Positions 34,228 to 44,412 of a stretch of DNA of 64,000 bases are shown here, piece by piece (positions within the stretch are counted from its first letter, which is position 1; each line of letters begins with the position of its first letter). Position numbers and translations under genes: made by a program. The stretch is from NCBI RefSeq assembly GCF_037963765.1, contig NZ_CP150166.1, forward strand, positions 2,735,501 through 2,799,500, given 5' to 3'. This DNA comes from Sporosarcina sp. FSL W8-0480. Lineage in GTDB: Bacteria; Bacillota; Bacilli; Bacillales_A; Planococcaceae. The notes under the pieces were generated by a model. It was not told the DNA's origin, searched no databases, and saw only the letters and a program-made list of their open reading frames with translations.

Positions 34228-34626
34228 TTAGTTTACCATGCGCCGCGCTTCAAGCAGCTGATAGGCCCTTACTTTACGAGGTAGGAATCGTCTGATTTCA
34301 TCTTCATTATACCCTACCTGAAGCCTTTTTTCATCAAGGATGATTGGTCTTCTTAAAAGGCCTGGATGTTCCTGTATTAATTCATATAAGCGTTGAAGCG
34401 GAAGGCTTTCCACATCTACATTAAGTTTTTGGAAGATTTTTGAACGGGTTGAAATGATTTCGTCAGTCCCGTCTTCTGTCATTCGGAGAATTTGTTTGAT
34501 TTCAGCTATATTTAATGGCTCCGAGAAAATATTACGTTCTGTATACGGTATTTCGTGCTCTTCCAGCCACGCCTTTGCTTTTCTACATGATGTGCAACTA
34601 GGTGAGGTAAATAATGTAACTCCCAT
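34228..34626 (-). CDS. spx: redox-sensing transcriptional regulator Spx
   Basis: 132 residues, ArsC-like fold. CTSC at 11-14 is the thiol switch; [27 protein letters not shown] and the RxR-type contact for the RNA polymerase alpha-CTD are present. Spx binds RNA polymerase and turns on thioredoxin and other thiol-stress genes when oxidised; ClpXP with SpxH removes it otherwise. The usual first residues (MVTLYTSPSC...) are changed to [11 protein letters not shown], a small N-terminal difference. Upstream 34627-35001 is AT-rich; a TATAAT box lies at about 34720 on the minus strand, but its -35 is not clear. Confidence 0.96.
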   Translation of the reverse strand: MGVTLFTSPSCTSCRKAKAWLEEHEIPYTERNIFSEPLNIAEIKQILRMTEDGTDEIISTRSKIFQKLNVDVESLPLQRLYELIQEHPGLLRRPIILDEKRLQVGYNEDEIRRFLPRKVRAYQLLEARRMVN

Positions 34627-35001
34627 TCGCTGACACTTCCTTTCAGTCGGCTTGCTTGTTTTATTTAAAGATAAATTAGAATGATTTTAAAGTAATTAGC
34701 TATCTCCTATTATACACATATTCATTCTCAATGAATACACTTTTTCAAAAAAAAGTAATACAGATTGTTTCTTTGTCACATTTCCGCAATATTGTAAGGG
34801 TTACAGCTCCTTTAGATATGTACTTTTATGCTTCTATACTGTTATACCCGATGCCATAAAAGTTTAAACATCATTCATATAAAAAAATCCATTTCTCATT
34901 TAGGGATGTTTGATTGAAAAACAAGTTCCTTTACTAATAGTACGAATACACCCCAAAAAAGGTTTCAATTCCCATGCAAATAATTTATTTTTCTAACAGA
35001 A
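34627..35001. other. gene-less region upstream of spx
   Basis: 375 AT-rich bases. A minus-strand TATAAT near 34717-34722 and an inverted repeat ATTCAT-N5-ATGAAT just upstream of it probably belong to the spx promoter. No further open frame or RNA element is seen. Confidence 0.5.
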
Positions 35002-35038
35002 AAAACGTAGAGGATTTGATTTACCCCCTACGCTTTTG
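35002..35038 (-). terminator. terminator of the glycoside hydrolase-like gene
   Basis: Minus strand AAAGCGTAGGGGG-N-CCTCTACGTTTTTT, about 10 pairs with T run. Confidence 0.85.
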
Positions 35039-35039
35039 T

Positions 35040-36245
35040 TTATGGCGTATAGTCTACGCCTTCTGTATATGAATTACCGGCATTCCATAACAGGAATTCG
35101 TTAATGCCGTTATCTTTCAAGGCTTTAATCTGGGCCTCAACCTCATCTTTACCGTAACGAAGATAATTCCCAGCACCTAACCATGGAGCGCTGAAATCTT
35201 GTAGCCAAGGTCGAGAAACCGGTGGATTCTCAAGTTCCCCTAATTTGGCATTTTCAACTTTCGCATATTCAGTCACGAGGCGATACGGTTCAAGATCCGG
35301 TTTCGAAATTCCGAAATAGGAAGTCCAGTGGCTTGGGTAGATCATGGACGAAATGACATCCACGTTTTCGGAAATCTTAGAGAAGTTTTGTCCGATTCCC
35401 GGTGCTTCCGGCAATGTTGCAGAGTAACCGAAAATATCAACCGACACATCAACGTCGTACGGCTTTAACTTTTCACGGGCATAAGCAACAAAATCCGTAA
35501 CCGCCTCAACACGTCGTTGCACAGGATCCAGCTCGGAATCCTTATAGTCTTCCATCGTATATCCAAGAATATCGGCTCTCTTTTCAAAGCCTTCAGGGAA
35601 ACGAACATAGTCAAACTGTATTTCTTGGAATCCCATCTTTGCAGCTTCAATCGCAATCTCTACGTTGTGATCCCAAACCTCTTTCATAAACGGATTGACG
35701 AATGATTCCTTTCTACCGTTTTTCCATACTTGATCCCCATCCATGAAGGATAGATCCGGCCGTTGCTCTGCAAGGACACTATCCTTGAACACAACAATCC
35801 TTGCAATTGGGTAGACCCCCTCCGCTTCAAGCGTCTTCAGCATATTGTGAGGGTCCTTAATATACGGTTTTCCGATTCCAAGATCGAACAATGGGGAATC
35901 TTCCTTGGGCTTATATGTCAAATTTCCAAAGTCATCTTTAATATCAATTACCATTGCATTCAAATCTGTTGAACTGATCAAATTCAATAGTTTTTCGAAT
36001 CGGGCCCCACCGGCAGAGTGTCCTGTGACATAAATCCCCCTAACTGCATCCGGATATTCAAAGACTAACCCTGAATCGAAGCGGTATAATTTTGAACTCG
36101 CTACAATAGCCTCATCCATTTCTTCAAATCCATATGTACGTTCCGCAAATTCAATTTCTTTTATAGGTTCATCGGCAAAGACAACCGTTGGAATCGCAAT
36201 TGCAGCAGCAAGCATCAGCGAACTAAAAAACCTCATTTTCTTCAT
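35040..36245 (-). CDS. secreted putative glycoside hydrolase (DUF4015 type)
   Basis: 401 residues with a signal peptide (RFFSSLMLAAAIAIPTVVFA). The domain begins RGIYVTGHSAGGARFEKLL and contains MVIDIKDDFGNL, IARIVVFKDSVLAEQRPDL, IQFDYVRFPEGF, DVSVDIFGYSA and FLLWNAGNSY, the TIM-barrel pattern of the DUF4015/GH13-unrelated putative glycoside hydrolases. The carbohydrate target is unknown. The ATG at 36245 has GAGAGG 8 bases upstream. Monocistronic, on the opposite strand to the trpS leader whose start lies 150 bases away. Confidence 0.87.
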   Translation of the reverse strand: MKKMRFFSSLMLAAAIAIPTVVFADEPIKEIEFAERTYGFEEMDEAIVASSKLYRFDSGLVFEYPDAVRGIYVTGHSAGGARFEKLLNLISSTDLNAMVIDIKDDFGNLTYKPKEDSPLFDLGIGKPYIKDPHNMLKTLEAEGVYPIARIVVFKDSVLAEQRPDLSFMDGDQVWKNGRKESFVNPFMKEVWDHNVEIAIEAAKMGFQEIQFDYVRFPEGFEKRADILGYTMEDYKDSELDPVQRRVEAVTDFVAYAREKLKPYDVDVSVDIFGYSATLPEAPGIGQNFSKISENVDVISSMIYPSHWTSYFGISKPDLEPYRLVTEYAKVENAKLGELENPPVSRPWLQDFSAPWLGAGNYLRYGKDEVEAQIKALKDNGINEFLLWNAGNSYTEGVDYTP

Positions 36246-36376
36246 AGGACACTTCCTCTCTTTCATTTATTCTACCAAAGCAAAAATCTATTGAATAGAG
36301 CAAGTCTACTATTCCCATAATTTAGTGTCGAAAAACCTCAATACTTCTGTCTTTTTGTCTATTTACATCTTCCCTA

Positions 36377-36405
36377 TTGCATTATTTACGAAGTCGTACT
36401 ATACT
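36377..36405 (+). promoter_or_regulatory. promoter of the trpS T-box leader
   Basis: -35 TTGCAT (36377-36382), 17-base spacer, -10 TATACT (36400-36405). Predicted start near 36412, just before the leader. Confidence 0.7.
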
Positions 36406-36411
36406 TTTGAC

Positions 36412-36680
36412 ACGAATAAATTTAAAAAGCAAAGACGGAAAGAGTACTCTTGTTTCGACTTATCAGAGAGCCTGTGGTTGGTGTAAACAGGCAGGACGTA
36501 CAAGAAGAATTGGATTCCTGAGCTTGATTGGCGAATGCGGGTTTGCTTCATAACCAAGTAGCCAATCACGTCTCCCGCGTTATGGGATTTGAGTGGCCTT
36601 TGCAGGCTAATTCGGGTGGTACCACGGTTGATCAACATCAGTCGTCCCTTTTTTAGGGATGACTGGTGTTTTTTTATTTT
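36412..36680 (+). promoter_or_regulatory. tryptophan-type T-box riboswitch leader with terminator
   Basis: Leader of trpS. The stem I start AAGACGGAAAGAGTA, the AGAGAG loop, a GGTTGGTG apical region and a specifier GAATTGGATTCC (codon TGG, Trp) precede the conserved T-box AATTCGGGTGGTACCACGG at about 36610-36630. The terminator is CAGTCGTCCC / GGGATGACTG followed by seven T at 36643-36678. Uncharged tRNA-Trp is expected to pair with the specifier and T-box and allow read-through to trpS. Confidence 0.93.
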
Positions 36681-36723
36681 TTTATTATTATTATTTATTT
36701 TCATTTGGTATTAGTATTAATGT

Positions 36724-36843
36724 GACTGGAGCGTAGGGCGGCGACTCCTGCGGGAATAGCATGAGCTGAAGACCCCGCAGGAGCAAAGCGACGAGGAGGC
36801 TGAAGCCATGCCCGTGGAAAGCGTCCGCCCGAAGCGGAAGTCT
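36724..36843 (+). repeat. dispersed GC-rich element, copy C (about 120 bp)
   Basis: GAGCGTAGGGCGGCGACTCC, TGCGGGAATAGCATGAGCTG, AAGACCCCGCAGGAGCAAAG, CGACGAGGAGGCTGAAGCCA, TGCCCGTGGAAAGCGTCCGC. Same frame as copies A and B but with the centre GACCCCGCAGGAGCAAAGCGACGAGG instead of GACCCTGGACTGAGCG..., so a second subtype. It sits between the T-box terminator and the trpS ribosome site. Confidence 0.92.
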
Positions 36844-36845
36844 AA

Positions 36846-38025
<1,180 letters not shown>

Positions 38026-38060
38026 GAACATCGCCCTTTTGCTTTTTCTTATCATATGAA

Positions 38061-38107
38061 AATAAGCTCCCTATTTAGAAGATGACCTCTAAATAGGGAG
38101 CTTTTCT
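38061..38107 (-). terminator. terminator of the fabH-fabF operon
   Basis: Minus strand AAGCTCCCTATTTAG-N9-CTAAATAGGGAGCTT: a 15-bp perfect stem followed by ATTTT. Confidence 0.92.
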
Positions 38108-38110
38108 TAA

Positions 38111-39349
38111 TTATATTCTCTTGAACACCAGTGAAGCGTTATGTCCGCCGAAGCCTAACGAGTTGCTCATCGCATAATCGATGTCCGCTTTTCGCGCAGC
38201 ATTCGGTACGTAGTCAAGATCACATTCAGGGTCTGCGTTCACATAATTCATCGTTGGAGGCAGAATCCCTTCCTGTAATGCTTTCACTGTGAAGATTGCT
38301 TCCAATCCTCCAGCCGCACCCAATAGATGTCCTGTCATTGATTTAGTCGAGCTCATCGCAAGCTTATATGCATGCTCGCCGAATACTGTTTTCGCTGCCA
38401 TTGTTTCAAATAGATCGTTATATGGCGTGCTTGTACCGTGTGCATTGATATAGTCGATTTTATCCGGGCTGATTTCAGCTTCTTCAAGTGCCTGACGCAT
38501 CGCACGTGCGCCGCCTTCGCCTTCCGGTGCAGGAGCGGTAATATGGTGTGCGTCTCCTGTTGAGCCATATCCGACGATTTCCGCGTAGATTTTCGCTCCT
38601 CGCTTCACCGCATGTTCATATTCTTCAAGAATCAGGATACCTGCTCCTTCGCCAATAACGAAGCCGTCCCGTTCTTTATCGAATGGACGAGATGCAGTTG
38701 CAGGGTCCGGGTTCAATGACAATGCAGTGTTTGAACAGAAGCCAGCAACAGCCATAGTTGTAATTGGTGCTTCTGCGCCTCCTGTGATCATCACATCTGC
38801 GTCGCCACGTTTAATGACTTCAAATGCGTCTCCGATTGAGTTCGTACCTGATGCACATGCTGTAACTGTACATGAGTTAATGCCTTTCGCACCGAAGTGG
38901 ATGGATACTTGGCCAGAAGCCATGTCCGGGATCATCATCGGTACGAAGAACGGGCTTACTCGGCGATACCCTTTTTCAAGGAATGTTTTGAATTGTTGTT
39001 CGTGGGTTTCCATGCCGCCGATTCCTGAACCGATCCAGACGCCTGTACGTAGGGCGGTTTCTTCGTCTAATTTTTCAAGGTTTGCGTCTTTCATTGCCAT
39101 GATGGACGCTGCTAATGCATAATGAGTGAATCTGTCCATCTTTCTTGCATCTTTTTTAGGGATATATTCTTCAATATCGAAGTCTTTTACTTCTGCTGCA
39201 ACTTTTACTGGGAATTGATCGCTGTCTAATCTTGTTAGCGGACCGATTCCTGATTTTCCGTTTAATACTGCTTCCCACGATGCTTCCGCGGAATTTCCTA
39301 CTGGAGATACAGCACCTATTCCAGTAACAACGACACGACGTTTTTCCAT
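38111..39349 (-). CDS. fabF: beta-ketoacyl-ACP synthase II
   Basis: 412 residues, full-length KAS II. Catalytic Cys in [13 protein letters not shown] (about 163), His in [14 protein letters not shown] (about 302) and His in [15 protein letters not shown] (about 339). Elongates acyl chains with malonyl-ACP in type II fatty-acid synthesis. Follows fabH by about 60 bases in the same direction and shares its FapR-controlled promoter. AGGGAGTTTTCAGGAATG lies upstream of the start. Confidence 0.97.
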   Translation of the reverse strand: MEKRRVVVTGIGAVSPVGNSAEASWEAVLNGKSGIGPLTRLDSDQFPVKVAAEVKDFDIEEYIPKKDARKMDRFTHYALAASIMAMKDANLEKLDEETALRTGVWIGSGIGGMETHEQQFKTFLEKGYRRVSPFFVPMMIPDMASGQVSIHFGAKGINSCTVTACASGTNSIGDAFEVIKRGDADVMITGGAEAPITTMAVAGFCSNTALSLNPDPATASRPFDKERDGFVIGEGAGILILEEYEHAVKRGAKIYAEIVGYGSTGDAHHITAPAPEGEGGARAMRQALEEAEISPDKIDYINAHGTSTPYNDLFETMAAKTVFGEHAYKLAMSSTKSMTGHLLGAAGGLEAIFTVKALQEGILPPTMNYVNADPECDLDYVPNAARKADIDYAMSNSLGFGGHNASLVFKRI

Positions 39350-39413
39350 TCCTGAAAACTCCCTTTCATTTTTACGAGTAATTAATCTTTATCAAGTATA
39401 TAGTAATCCGGGG

Positions 39414-40346
39414 TTATTTTCCCCATTTAATACACAGGGCGCCCCATGTTAGGCCGCCGCCGAAACCGACCAATACGATGATGTCATCGTCTTTGACTCG
39501 GCCTTCCTGTAAATCATCCACTAATGAAATCGGAATAGAGGCAGCTGATGTATTTCCGTATTTATGGACTGATTTAGACATCTTTTCAACAGGTAAACCA
39601 AGACGTTCGCGTGAAGATTCCATGATTCGGATATTCGCTTGGTGTGGTACCAAATAATCAACGTCATCAGTAGTCAAACCTGCTTTTTTCGTGACATTGA
39701 CAGCAGATTCGCCCATTTGCCTTACAGCAAACTTGAACACTTCACGTCCGTTCATATGAATGTATCTGTCCTGGTAAAGATGTTTACCACCAGTACCGTC
39801 AGCTCCTAGTTCGAATGAGAGAATACCTCGACCTTCGCTCACTTTACCAACGATTGCAGCACCTGCTCCATCACCGAAAAGTACTGCAGTGTTACGATCT
39901 TCCCAATCCGTAATCTTCGATAATTTCTCAACACCAACGACCAATACATGCTTATACGTATCCGCTTCAACAAAATGCTTCGCCATTACGACACCGTACA
40001 TAAAACCTGCACATGCGGCGGAAACGTCCATGGCTGCTGCATTTTTTGCACCTAACCGGTCTTGAAGCATTGCCGCGACTGAAGGGAAAGGACGGTCAGG
40101 AGTTACTGTAGCAACGATGATCATTCCAATATCTTCTACATCGATTTCCGCATTTTTTATAGCATCTAACGCGGCTTCATATGCCATGTCGGATGTATCG
40201 GTTTGATCATCCGCAATGCGTCTTTCTTCGATGCCTGTGCGTGTGCGAATCCATTCGTCAGAAGTATCTATACGAGCTTCAAGATCCTTGTTTGTCACTA
40301 CATTTGAAGGGACATACTTTCCTATACCAATCAACCCTGCATTCAT
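39414..40346 (-). CDS. fabH: beta-ketoacyl-ACP synthase III
   Basis: 310 residues. Catalytic Cys in [12 protein letters not shown] (about 111), His in [10 protein letters not shown] and Asn in [10 protein letters not shown] near the C terminus. Starts fatty-acid synthesis by joining acyl-CoA, usually branched-chain in Bacillales, to malonyl-ACP. The ATG at 40346 has GAGG 8 bases upstream; the frame from 40370 would begin in the FapR operator and has no ribosome site. A FapR operator lies over the transcription start, linking expression to malonyl-CoA. Confidence 0.96.
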   Translation of the reverse strand: MNAGLIGIGKYVPSNVVTNKDLEARIDTSDEWIRTRTGIEERRIADDQTDTSDMAYEAALDAIKNAEIDVEDIGMIIVATVTPDRPFPSVAAMLQDRLGAKNAAAMDVSAACAGFMYGVVMAKHFVEADTYKHVLVVGVEKLSKITDWEDRNTAVLFGDGAGAAIVGKVSEGRGILSFELGADGTGGKHLYQDRYIHMNGREVFKFAVRQMGESAVNVTKKAGLTTDDVDYLVPHQANIRIMESSRERLGLPVEKMSKSVHKYGNTSAASIPISLVDDLQEGRVKDDDIIVLVGFGGGLTWGALCIKWGK

Positions 40347-40375
40347 ATCACATACCTCGTTCCTTATCATCTATT

Positions 40376-40394
40376 ATTAGTACCTGGTATTAAT
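40376..40394. promoter_or_regulatory. FapR operator upstream of fabH
   Basis: ATTAGTACCTGGTATTAAT is a near-palindrome (TTAGTACC / GGTATTAA) fitting the FapR box. It overlaps the predicted start and the end of the -10, so binding would block transcription of fabHF. Confidence 0.85.
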
Positions 40395-40421
40395 TATAAG
40401 AGAACTGAGGTCAATTTTCAA
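40393..40421 (-). promoter_or_regulatory. promoter of fabHF
   Basis: Minus strand -35 TTGAAA (40416-40421), 17-base spacer, -10 TATAAT (40393-40398). Near-consensus SigA promoter. Confidence 0.85.
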
Positions 40422-40471
40422 TATCTGGACACGATTTAGCCAAAGAATGTGAAATCTAATTATTATTTTGT

Positions 40472-40499
40472 TTGATGATTGTGCCTGCTGTGGTATGAT
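40472..40499 (+). promoter_or_regulatory. promoter of yjzD
   Basis: -35 TTGATG (40472-40477), 16-base spacer, -10 TATGAT (40494-40499). Confidence 0.55.
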
Positions 40500-40532
40500 G
40501 AACGATGAAATAGTTATGTAGAGGTGATTTCG

Positions 40533-40718
40533 ATGAGATATATTATTACTTTTATCTGGTCCTTTCTTTTAGTATCGATGTTAAACTATGTTGCCGGATC
40601 AATCGCTGGAATCGCATCATTTGACTTCATGACTGGTCTAATCGCATCAGTAGTCCTATCGGTAATTGTTATTGTTATGACATCAGCTATTCCTGAAGGG
40701 GAAGTAGCGGATCATTGA
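40533..40718 (+). CDS. yjzD: DUF2929 family small membrane protein YjzD
   Basis: 61 residues with two membrane helices, YIITFIWSFLLVSMLNYVAGSIAG and GLIASVVLSVIVIVMTSAI, followed by an acidic tail. Matches the DUF2929/YjzD family. In B. subtilis a member is a membrane protein of unknown function. The ATG at 40533 has GAGGTG upstream; the longer frame from 40524 has no better ribosome site. Faces the convergent clpB across a bidirectional terminator. Confidence 0.85.
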   Translation: MRYIITFIWSFLLVSMLNYVAGSIAGIASFDFMTGLIASVVLSVIVIVMTSAIPEGEVADH

Positions 40719-40725
40719 TTCATCA

Positions 40726-40770
40726 AAAAAGCCTTGCCATCGATTCAAAATCGGTGACAAGGCTTTTTTA
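40726..40770. terminator. bidirectional terminator between yjzD and clpB
   Basis: AAAAGCCTTGCCATCGATTC, loop, AATCGGTGACAAGGCTTTTTT: a long stem with flanking A and T runs, usable on both strands. Confidence 0.9.
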
Positions 40771-40780
40771 TACAATAGAT

Positions 40781-42925
40781 TTATTTCTTATTTACCAACA
40801 GATTCCCATCATCCATTGATAACACTAATTTCTGCCGATCTTTCAACTCACCCTTAATGATTTCCTTGGCGACTACTGTTTCAACATGACGTTGGATAAA
40901 TCGTTTCAATGGCCTTGCCCCGAAATCTGCGTCCGTCCCTTCCTTTACAATCCAGTCAAGGACATCATCGGTATATTCCAAGCCAATTTCCTGTTCATCC
41001 AACCGTTTTACGAGGTCTTCCAACATTTTCTTCGCGATCAAACGGAATGAATCTCCAGATAATGAATGGAAGATGATAATATCGTCCATCCGGTTCAACA
41101 GTTCAGGTTTGAAGTGGCGCCGCAATTCCGCCATAACCAAGTCTTCAGCCGCATGATCCTTGGAATCGAATTGTCCATCTAATAAGAAGGCTGATCCAAT
41201 ATTGGACGTCATAATCACAACTGTATTCGTAAAATTAACAAGCCTTCCCTGGCTGTCAGTGATGCGGCCATCATCAAGGATTTGAAGTAAAATATTGGAC
41301 ACATCAGGATGCGCCTTTTCAATTTCATCAAGTAGGACGACCGAATACGGATTGCGACGCACTGCTTCCGTCAACTGTCCGCCCTCTTCATAGCCTACAT
41401 AGCCCGGAGGTGCACCAACAAGTCGGGATACACTATGTTTCTCCATATACTCGGACATGTCGATTCTGATGAAATGGTCTTCAGAATCGAATAATGTGCT
41501 GGCGAGTGTTTTCGCAAGTTCCGTCTTTCCGACTCCAGTTGGTCCAAGGAATAGAAACGATCCAATTGGTTTATGGGGATCCTTAATGCCTGCTCGTGCA
41601 CGCCAAACAGCTTCCGTGACGAGCTGAACAGCATTCTCCTGTCCGATAACCCTTTTTTCCAACGTCTCACGAAGACGGAGCAATTTCTCCCTTTCACCTT
41701 CAACAAGCTTAGTGACCGGGATACCTGTCCAGCGGGCAACGATCATTGCAATTTCATCTTCCGTCACTTCTTCGCGAAGTAATCGACTTTCGGAACTGTC
41801 GGCTAACGGCCCTTCCATTGCCTGTAATTCCTTCTCCAATTCGGGAATCTTGCCGTACTGCAATTCTGCAGCTTTATTCAAATCGAATCGGTTCTGCGCA
41901 TCTTCAAGCTCTCGGCGATATCGGTCCAACTCCTCGCGTTTCGTTTGGATTTCGCGCAATGTTTCCTTTTCCTTATTCCATTGCTGACGCATATCGGAGG
42001 AAGAATCCTTCAATTCCTGTAGCTCCGTTCGTAATGCTCCCAAACGGCTTTGGCTCATTGCATCCTTCTCTTTCTGCAATGCCTGTTCCTCAATTTCAAG
42101 CTGCATGATCCGACGTGTGACTGAATCGAGTTCCTGCGGCATCGAGTCGATCTCCGTTCGGATCATGGCGCTCGCTTCGTCAATCAGATCGATTGCCTTG
42201 TCCGGCATGAAACGTTCCGTTAAATAACGATCCGACAAAGTTGCCGCAGCGACGATTGCACGGTCATGTATACGAACACCATGGTGAAGCTCAAATCTCT
42301 CCTTTAATCCTCGTAAAATGGAAATTGTATCTTCCACCGATGGTTCACGTACTAATACCTGCTGGAATCGACGTTCGAGTGCTGGATCCTTTTCGATATA
42401 CATTCGGTATTCGTCAAGCGTCGTCGCCCCAATGCAGTACAACTCTCCGCGGGCAAGCATCGGTTTCAACATATTCCCTGCATCCATCGCACCTTCAGTT
42501 TTCCCAGCGCCAACAATCGTATGGATTTCGTCGATGAAAAGAATAATTTCTCCATCGCTTTCCTTCACTTGCTTCAAGACGCCCTTCAAACGTTCCTCGA
42601 ACTCACCACGATATTTGGCACCTGCGATGAGGGAGCTCATATCCAATTCAAAAATTTGCCGATCTTTCAATCCCTCGGGCACATCGCCTTTGACAATTCG
42701 TTGTGCAAGTCCTTCGACAATAGCCGTCTTCCCTACACCCGGCTCCCCAATAAGAACAGGATTGTTTTTCGTTTTTCTCGATAATATCCTGATGACGTTT
42801 CGGATTTCTTCGTCACGTCCAATAACAGGATCCATCTTTCCGTTTTTCACATCTTCAACAAGATTTCGTCCAAATTGTTCAAGTGGTGTACGCTGATCCT
42901 CTTCTTGTACTCCGCCCATTCTCAT
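40781..42925 (-). CDS. clpB: ATP-dependent chaperone ClpB lacking the N-terminal Clp_N domain
   Basis: 714 residues against about 860 for usual ClpB. Present: AAA1 with Walker [12 protein letters not shown] (about residue 59) and Walker [11 protein letters not shown]; a full-size coiled-coil M domain (about 280-400); AAA2 with Walker [12 protein letters not shown] and [15 protein letters not shown]-terminal D2-small domain. Missing: the N domain of ~145 residues. The Met start follows a good ribosome site (GAGGTG 7-8 bases before 42925) and a CtsR operator and promoter lie just upstream, so this is the natural start, not a damaged gene. ClpB with DnaK disaggregates proteins; the N domain assists substrate engagement but is dispensable in E. 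coli. Confidence 0.92.
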   Translation of the reverse strand: MRMGGVQEEDQRTPLEQFGRNLVEDVKNGKMDPVIGRDEEIRNVIRILSRKTKNNPVLIGEPGVGKTAIVEGLAQRIVKGDVPEGLKDRQIFELDMSSLIAGAKYRGEFEERLKGVLKQVKESDGEIILFIDEIHTIVGAGKTEGAMDAGNMLKPMLARGELYCIGATTLDEYRMYIEKDPALERRFQQVLVREPSVEDTISILRGLKERFELHHGVRIHDRAIVAAATLSDRYLTERFMPDKAIDLIDEASAMIRTEIDSMPQELDSVTRRIMQLEIEEQALQKEKDAMSQSRLGALRTELQELKDSSSDMRQQWNKEKETLREIQTKREELDRYRRELEDAQNRFDLNKAAELQYGKIPELEKELQAMEGPLADSSESRLLREEVTEDEIAMIVARWTGIPVTKLVEGEREKLLRLRETLEKRVIGQENAVQLVTEAVWRARAGIKDPHKPIGSFLFLGPTGVGKTELAKTLASTLFDSEDHFIRIDMSEYMEKHSVSRLVGAPPGYVGYEEGGQLTEAVRRNPYSVVLLDEIEKAHPDVSNILLQILDDGRITDSQGRLVNFTNTVVIMTSNIGSAFLLDGQFDSKDHAAEDLVMAELRRHFKPELLNRMDDIIIFHSLSGDSFRLIAKKMLEDLVKRLDEQEIGLEYTDDVLDWIVKEGTDADFGARPLKRFIQRHVETVVAKEIIKGELKDRQKLVLSMDDGNLLVNKK

Positions 42926-42949
42926 ATTCATTCACCTCATTCGTTTGAC

Positions 42950-42966
42950 TTTGACTATCTTTGATT
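42950..42966. promoter_or_regulatory. CtsR operator upstream of clpB
   Basis: Minus strand AATCAAA-GAT-AGTCAAA matches the CtsR heptad repeat (RGTCAAA-NAN-RGTCAAA) at 13 of 14 fixed positions, and a further GTCAAA follows. It lies between the -10 and the ribosome site, so heat relieves repression of clpB. Confidence 0.8.
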
Positions 42967-42972
42967 AAATAA

Positions 42973-43001
42973 ATTATATGCTGATTCTTTATATAAGTAA
43001 A
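42973..43001 (-). promoter_or_regulatory. promoter of clpB
   Basis: Minus strand -35 TTTACT (42996-43001), 17-base spacer, -10 TATAAT (42973-42978). No CIRCE element is seen. Confidence 0.65.
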
Positions 43002-43070
43002 GTGTATTGCACTTCCCTATTTTTATCCGTACCCTTCAAAAATCCATTAAAACAAAGGGCTTTTCAAATG

Positions 43071-43113
43071 AAAAAAGACTGCATGACTAGAAAGTCAAAC
43101 AGCCTTGATTTTA
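43071..43113 (-). terminator. terminator of yitV-yitW
   Basis: Minus strand AAGGCTG-N-GACT-TTCT-AGTC-N-CAGTCTT followed by TTTTT. An interrupted stem just after the yitW stop. Confidence 0.65.
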
Positions 43114-43118
43114 TTCTA

Positions 43119-43427
43119 TTATCGTACGCCTAACGCCATTTTTGCGTAGCGGGACATATTATCACGGGACCATGGTGGATTCCAGACGATGTTAACGTCA
43201 ACGTCCTTCACTTCAGGCAGCTCCATGAGTTCCTGCTTGATATTGGCGACGATTTGAGGTCCCATAGGACAACCCATTGATGTCAATGTCATTGTGACCT
43301 TTGCAGTACCTTCATCGACCATTTCAGCATCATAGACGAGTCCTAAATTGACAATATCAATGCCAAGTTCTGGATCGATTACGTTTTCGAGCGCGCCCAT
43401 TAGGCTGCCCTTCATATCATCATTCAT
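43119..43427 (-). CDS. yitW: metal-sulfur cluster assembly factor of the MIP18/DUF59 family
   Basis: 102 residues, DUF59 (MIP18/SufT-like). Motifs VIDPELGIDIVNLGLVY, TMTLTSMGCPMGPQI with the conserved Cys, and VNIVWNPPWSRDNMS are clear. These proteins help assemble or deliver Fe-S clusters; a role with the Suf machinery is plausible but inferred. The ATG at 43427 has AAGGGGA upstream; the longer frame to 43487 lacks one. Lies just downstream of the YitV esterase, the order of B. subtilis. Confidence 0.9.
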   Translation of the reverse strand: MNDDMKGSLMGALENVIDPELGIDIVNLGLVYDAEMVDEGTAKVTMTLTSMGCPMGPQIVANIKQELMELPEVKDVDVNIVWNPPWSRDNMSRYAKMALGVR

Positions 43428-43479
43428 TGTAAATTCCCCTTTCCGTATTCGTTCTTCTTTCATCATATCAAAGATGGCC

Positions 43480-44241
43480 CTATTCATTCAAATAACTAGC
43501 GAACCATTCGGCAGCGCGCAACATGCCTGTTCTTGAAACGGCATGTCCTGCTGTAGGGTCAGAAAGGAATTCAAATCGTTCAGGTGTATCTTCATAATCT
43601 TTTTTCGCAGCATTGAAGAAGTTAAATGTCGGTTCGAATGGAACAGTCGTATCTTGTTGCCCATGCCAAAAGAATACTGGTCTCTGATTCAATTTCTGCC
43701 GTTGTTTCGTCATATCGAATATGGCCAAAGTTTCAAGCAAGGATTTTCTTTCCTCAGCAGATATCGGCAGCTTAAACCCTCTATTTTCAAACTGGGCAAT
43801 TTGTGCTTTCGCAAGTTCTACGTATCCAGGCGCCCCCATCATAATTGTCGCCACGTCAATCCAAGGATAAGCCGCCATGCAGCCAAGTGTCGTAATACCA
43901 CCCATCGAAGTACCGCCCATTCCAATTTTCGGAACGCCTTTGTCAATCAATTCCCCATGTAGAATACCCATTTCCTCAATCGATGTGAGAACGATTTCCC
44001 AGAACCGCAAACTAAGCTGAACCTCATCCAGACCTTCATCACGAACGCCATGGAGATGAGCTTCAGGCAATAACACACGCATCCCCTTCTTCGCGATATT
44101 GTATGCATAATGAAGGTTGTGCTCCTTGGCACTCGTGAAACCATGTAGGAAAATGACCGCTGGAATGTTGCTATCTTCCAATGTTTCGTCCACAATATGC
44201 AGTAATGGTATATGGCCCCAGTTCTCTTCTTTAACAAGCAT
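43480..44241 (-). CDS. yitV: alpha/beta hydrolase (esterase) YitV
   Basis: 253 residues. Oxyanion HGFTSAKEH, nucleophile elbow GTSMGG (about residue 111), Asp in HGQQDTTVP and His in TAGHAVSRTG make a complete serine-hydrolase triad. Function is an esterase of unknown substrate. ATG at 44241 is preceded by GTAC-AGAAGGTG. The gene is followed by yitW within 52 bases and is divergent from yitU, matching B. subtilis gene order. Confidence 0.88.
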   Translation of the reverse strand: MLVKEENWGHIPLLHIVDETLEDSNIPAVIFLHGFTSAKEHNLHYAYNIAKKGMRVLLPEAHLHGVRDEGLDEVQLSLRFWEIVLTSIEEMGILHGELIDKGVPKIGMGGTSMGGITTLGCMAAYPWIDVATIMMGAPGYVELAKAQIAQFENRGFKLPISAEERKSLLETLAIFDMTKQRQKLNQRPVFFWHGQQDTTVPFEPTFNFFNAAKKDYEDTPERFEFLSDPTAGHAVSRTGMLRAAEWFASYLNE

Positions 44242-44412
44242 TCAAACACCTTCTGTACTTTTACTTAAATCGTATCAAAGTTTTAGTAGAAAAACAAAAA
44301 GTAAGATCACACATGATGGAATTTTTGACTCAACACCTCTATGAACGATAAACTAAAATTAGGGTATAAGACAAGATAGATAACGTATTCTTTTCATAAA
44401 GGGGGCGGAACG

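Noticed and set aside
33983..34231. Plus-strand 82-residue frame between mecA and spx
   Set aside because: Spans the spx terminator, lacks a ribosome site and a recognisable domain.
34717..34740. Possible Fur or PerR box upstream of spx
   Set aside because: The inverted repeat ATTCAT-N5-ATGAAT does not match the 7-1-7 pattern well enough.
36399..36704. Minus-strand open frame over the T-box leader
   Set aside because: Antisense to a conserved RNA element; the composition reflects the structured RNA.
42241..42896. Plus-strand frames of 98-192 residues inside clpB
   Set aside because: Antisense to the strongly conserved AAA1 domain; no signals of initiation.
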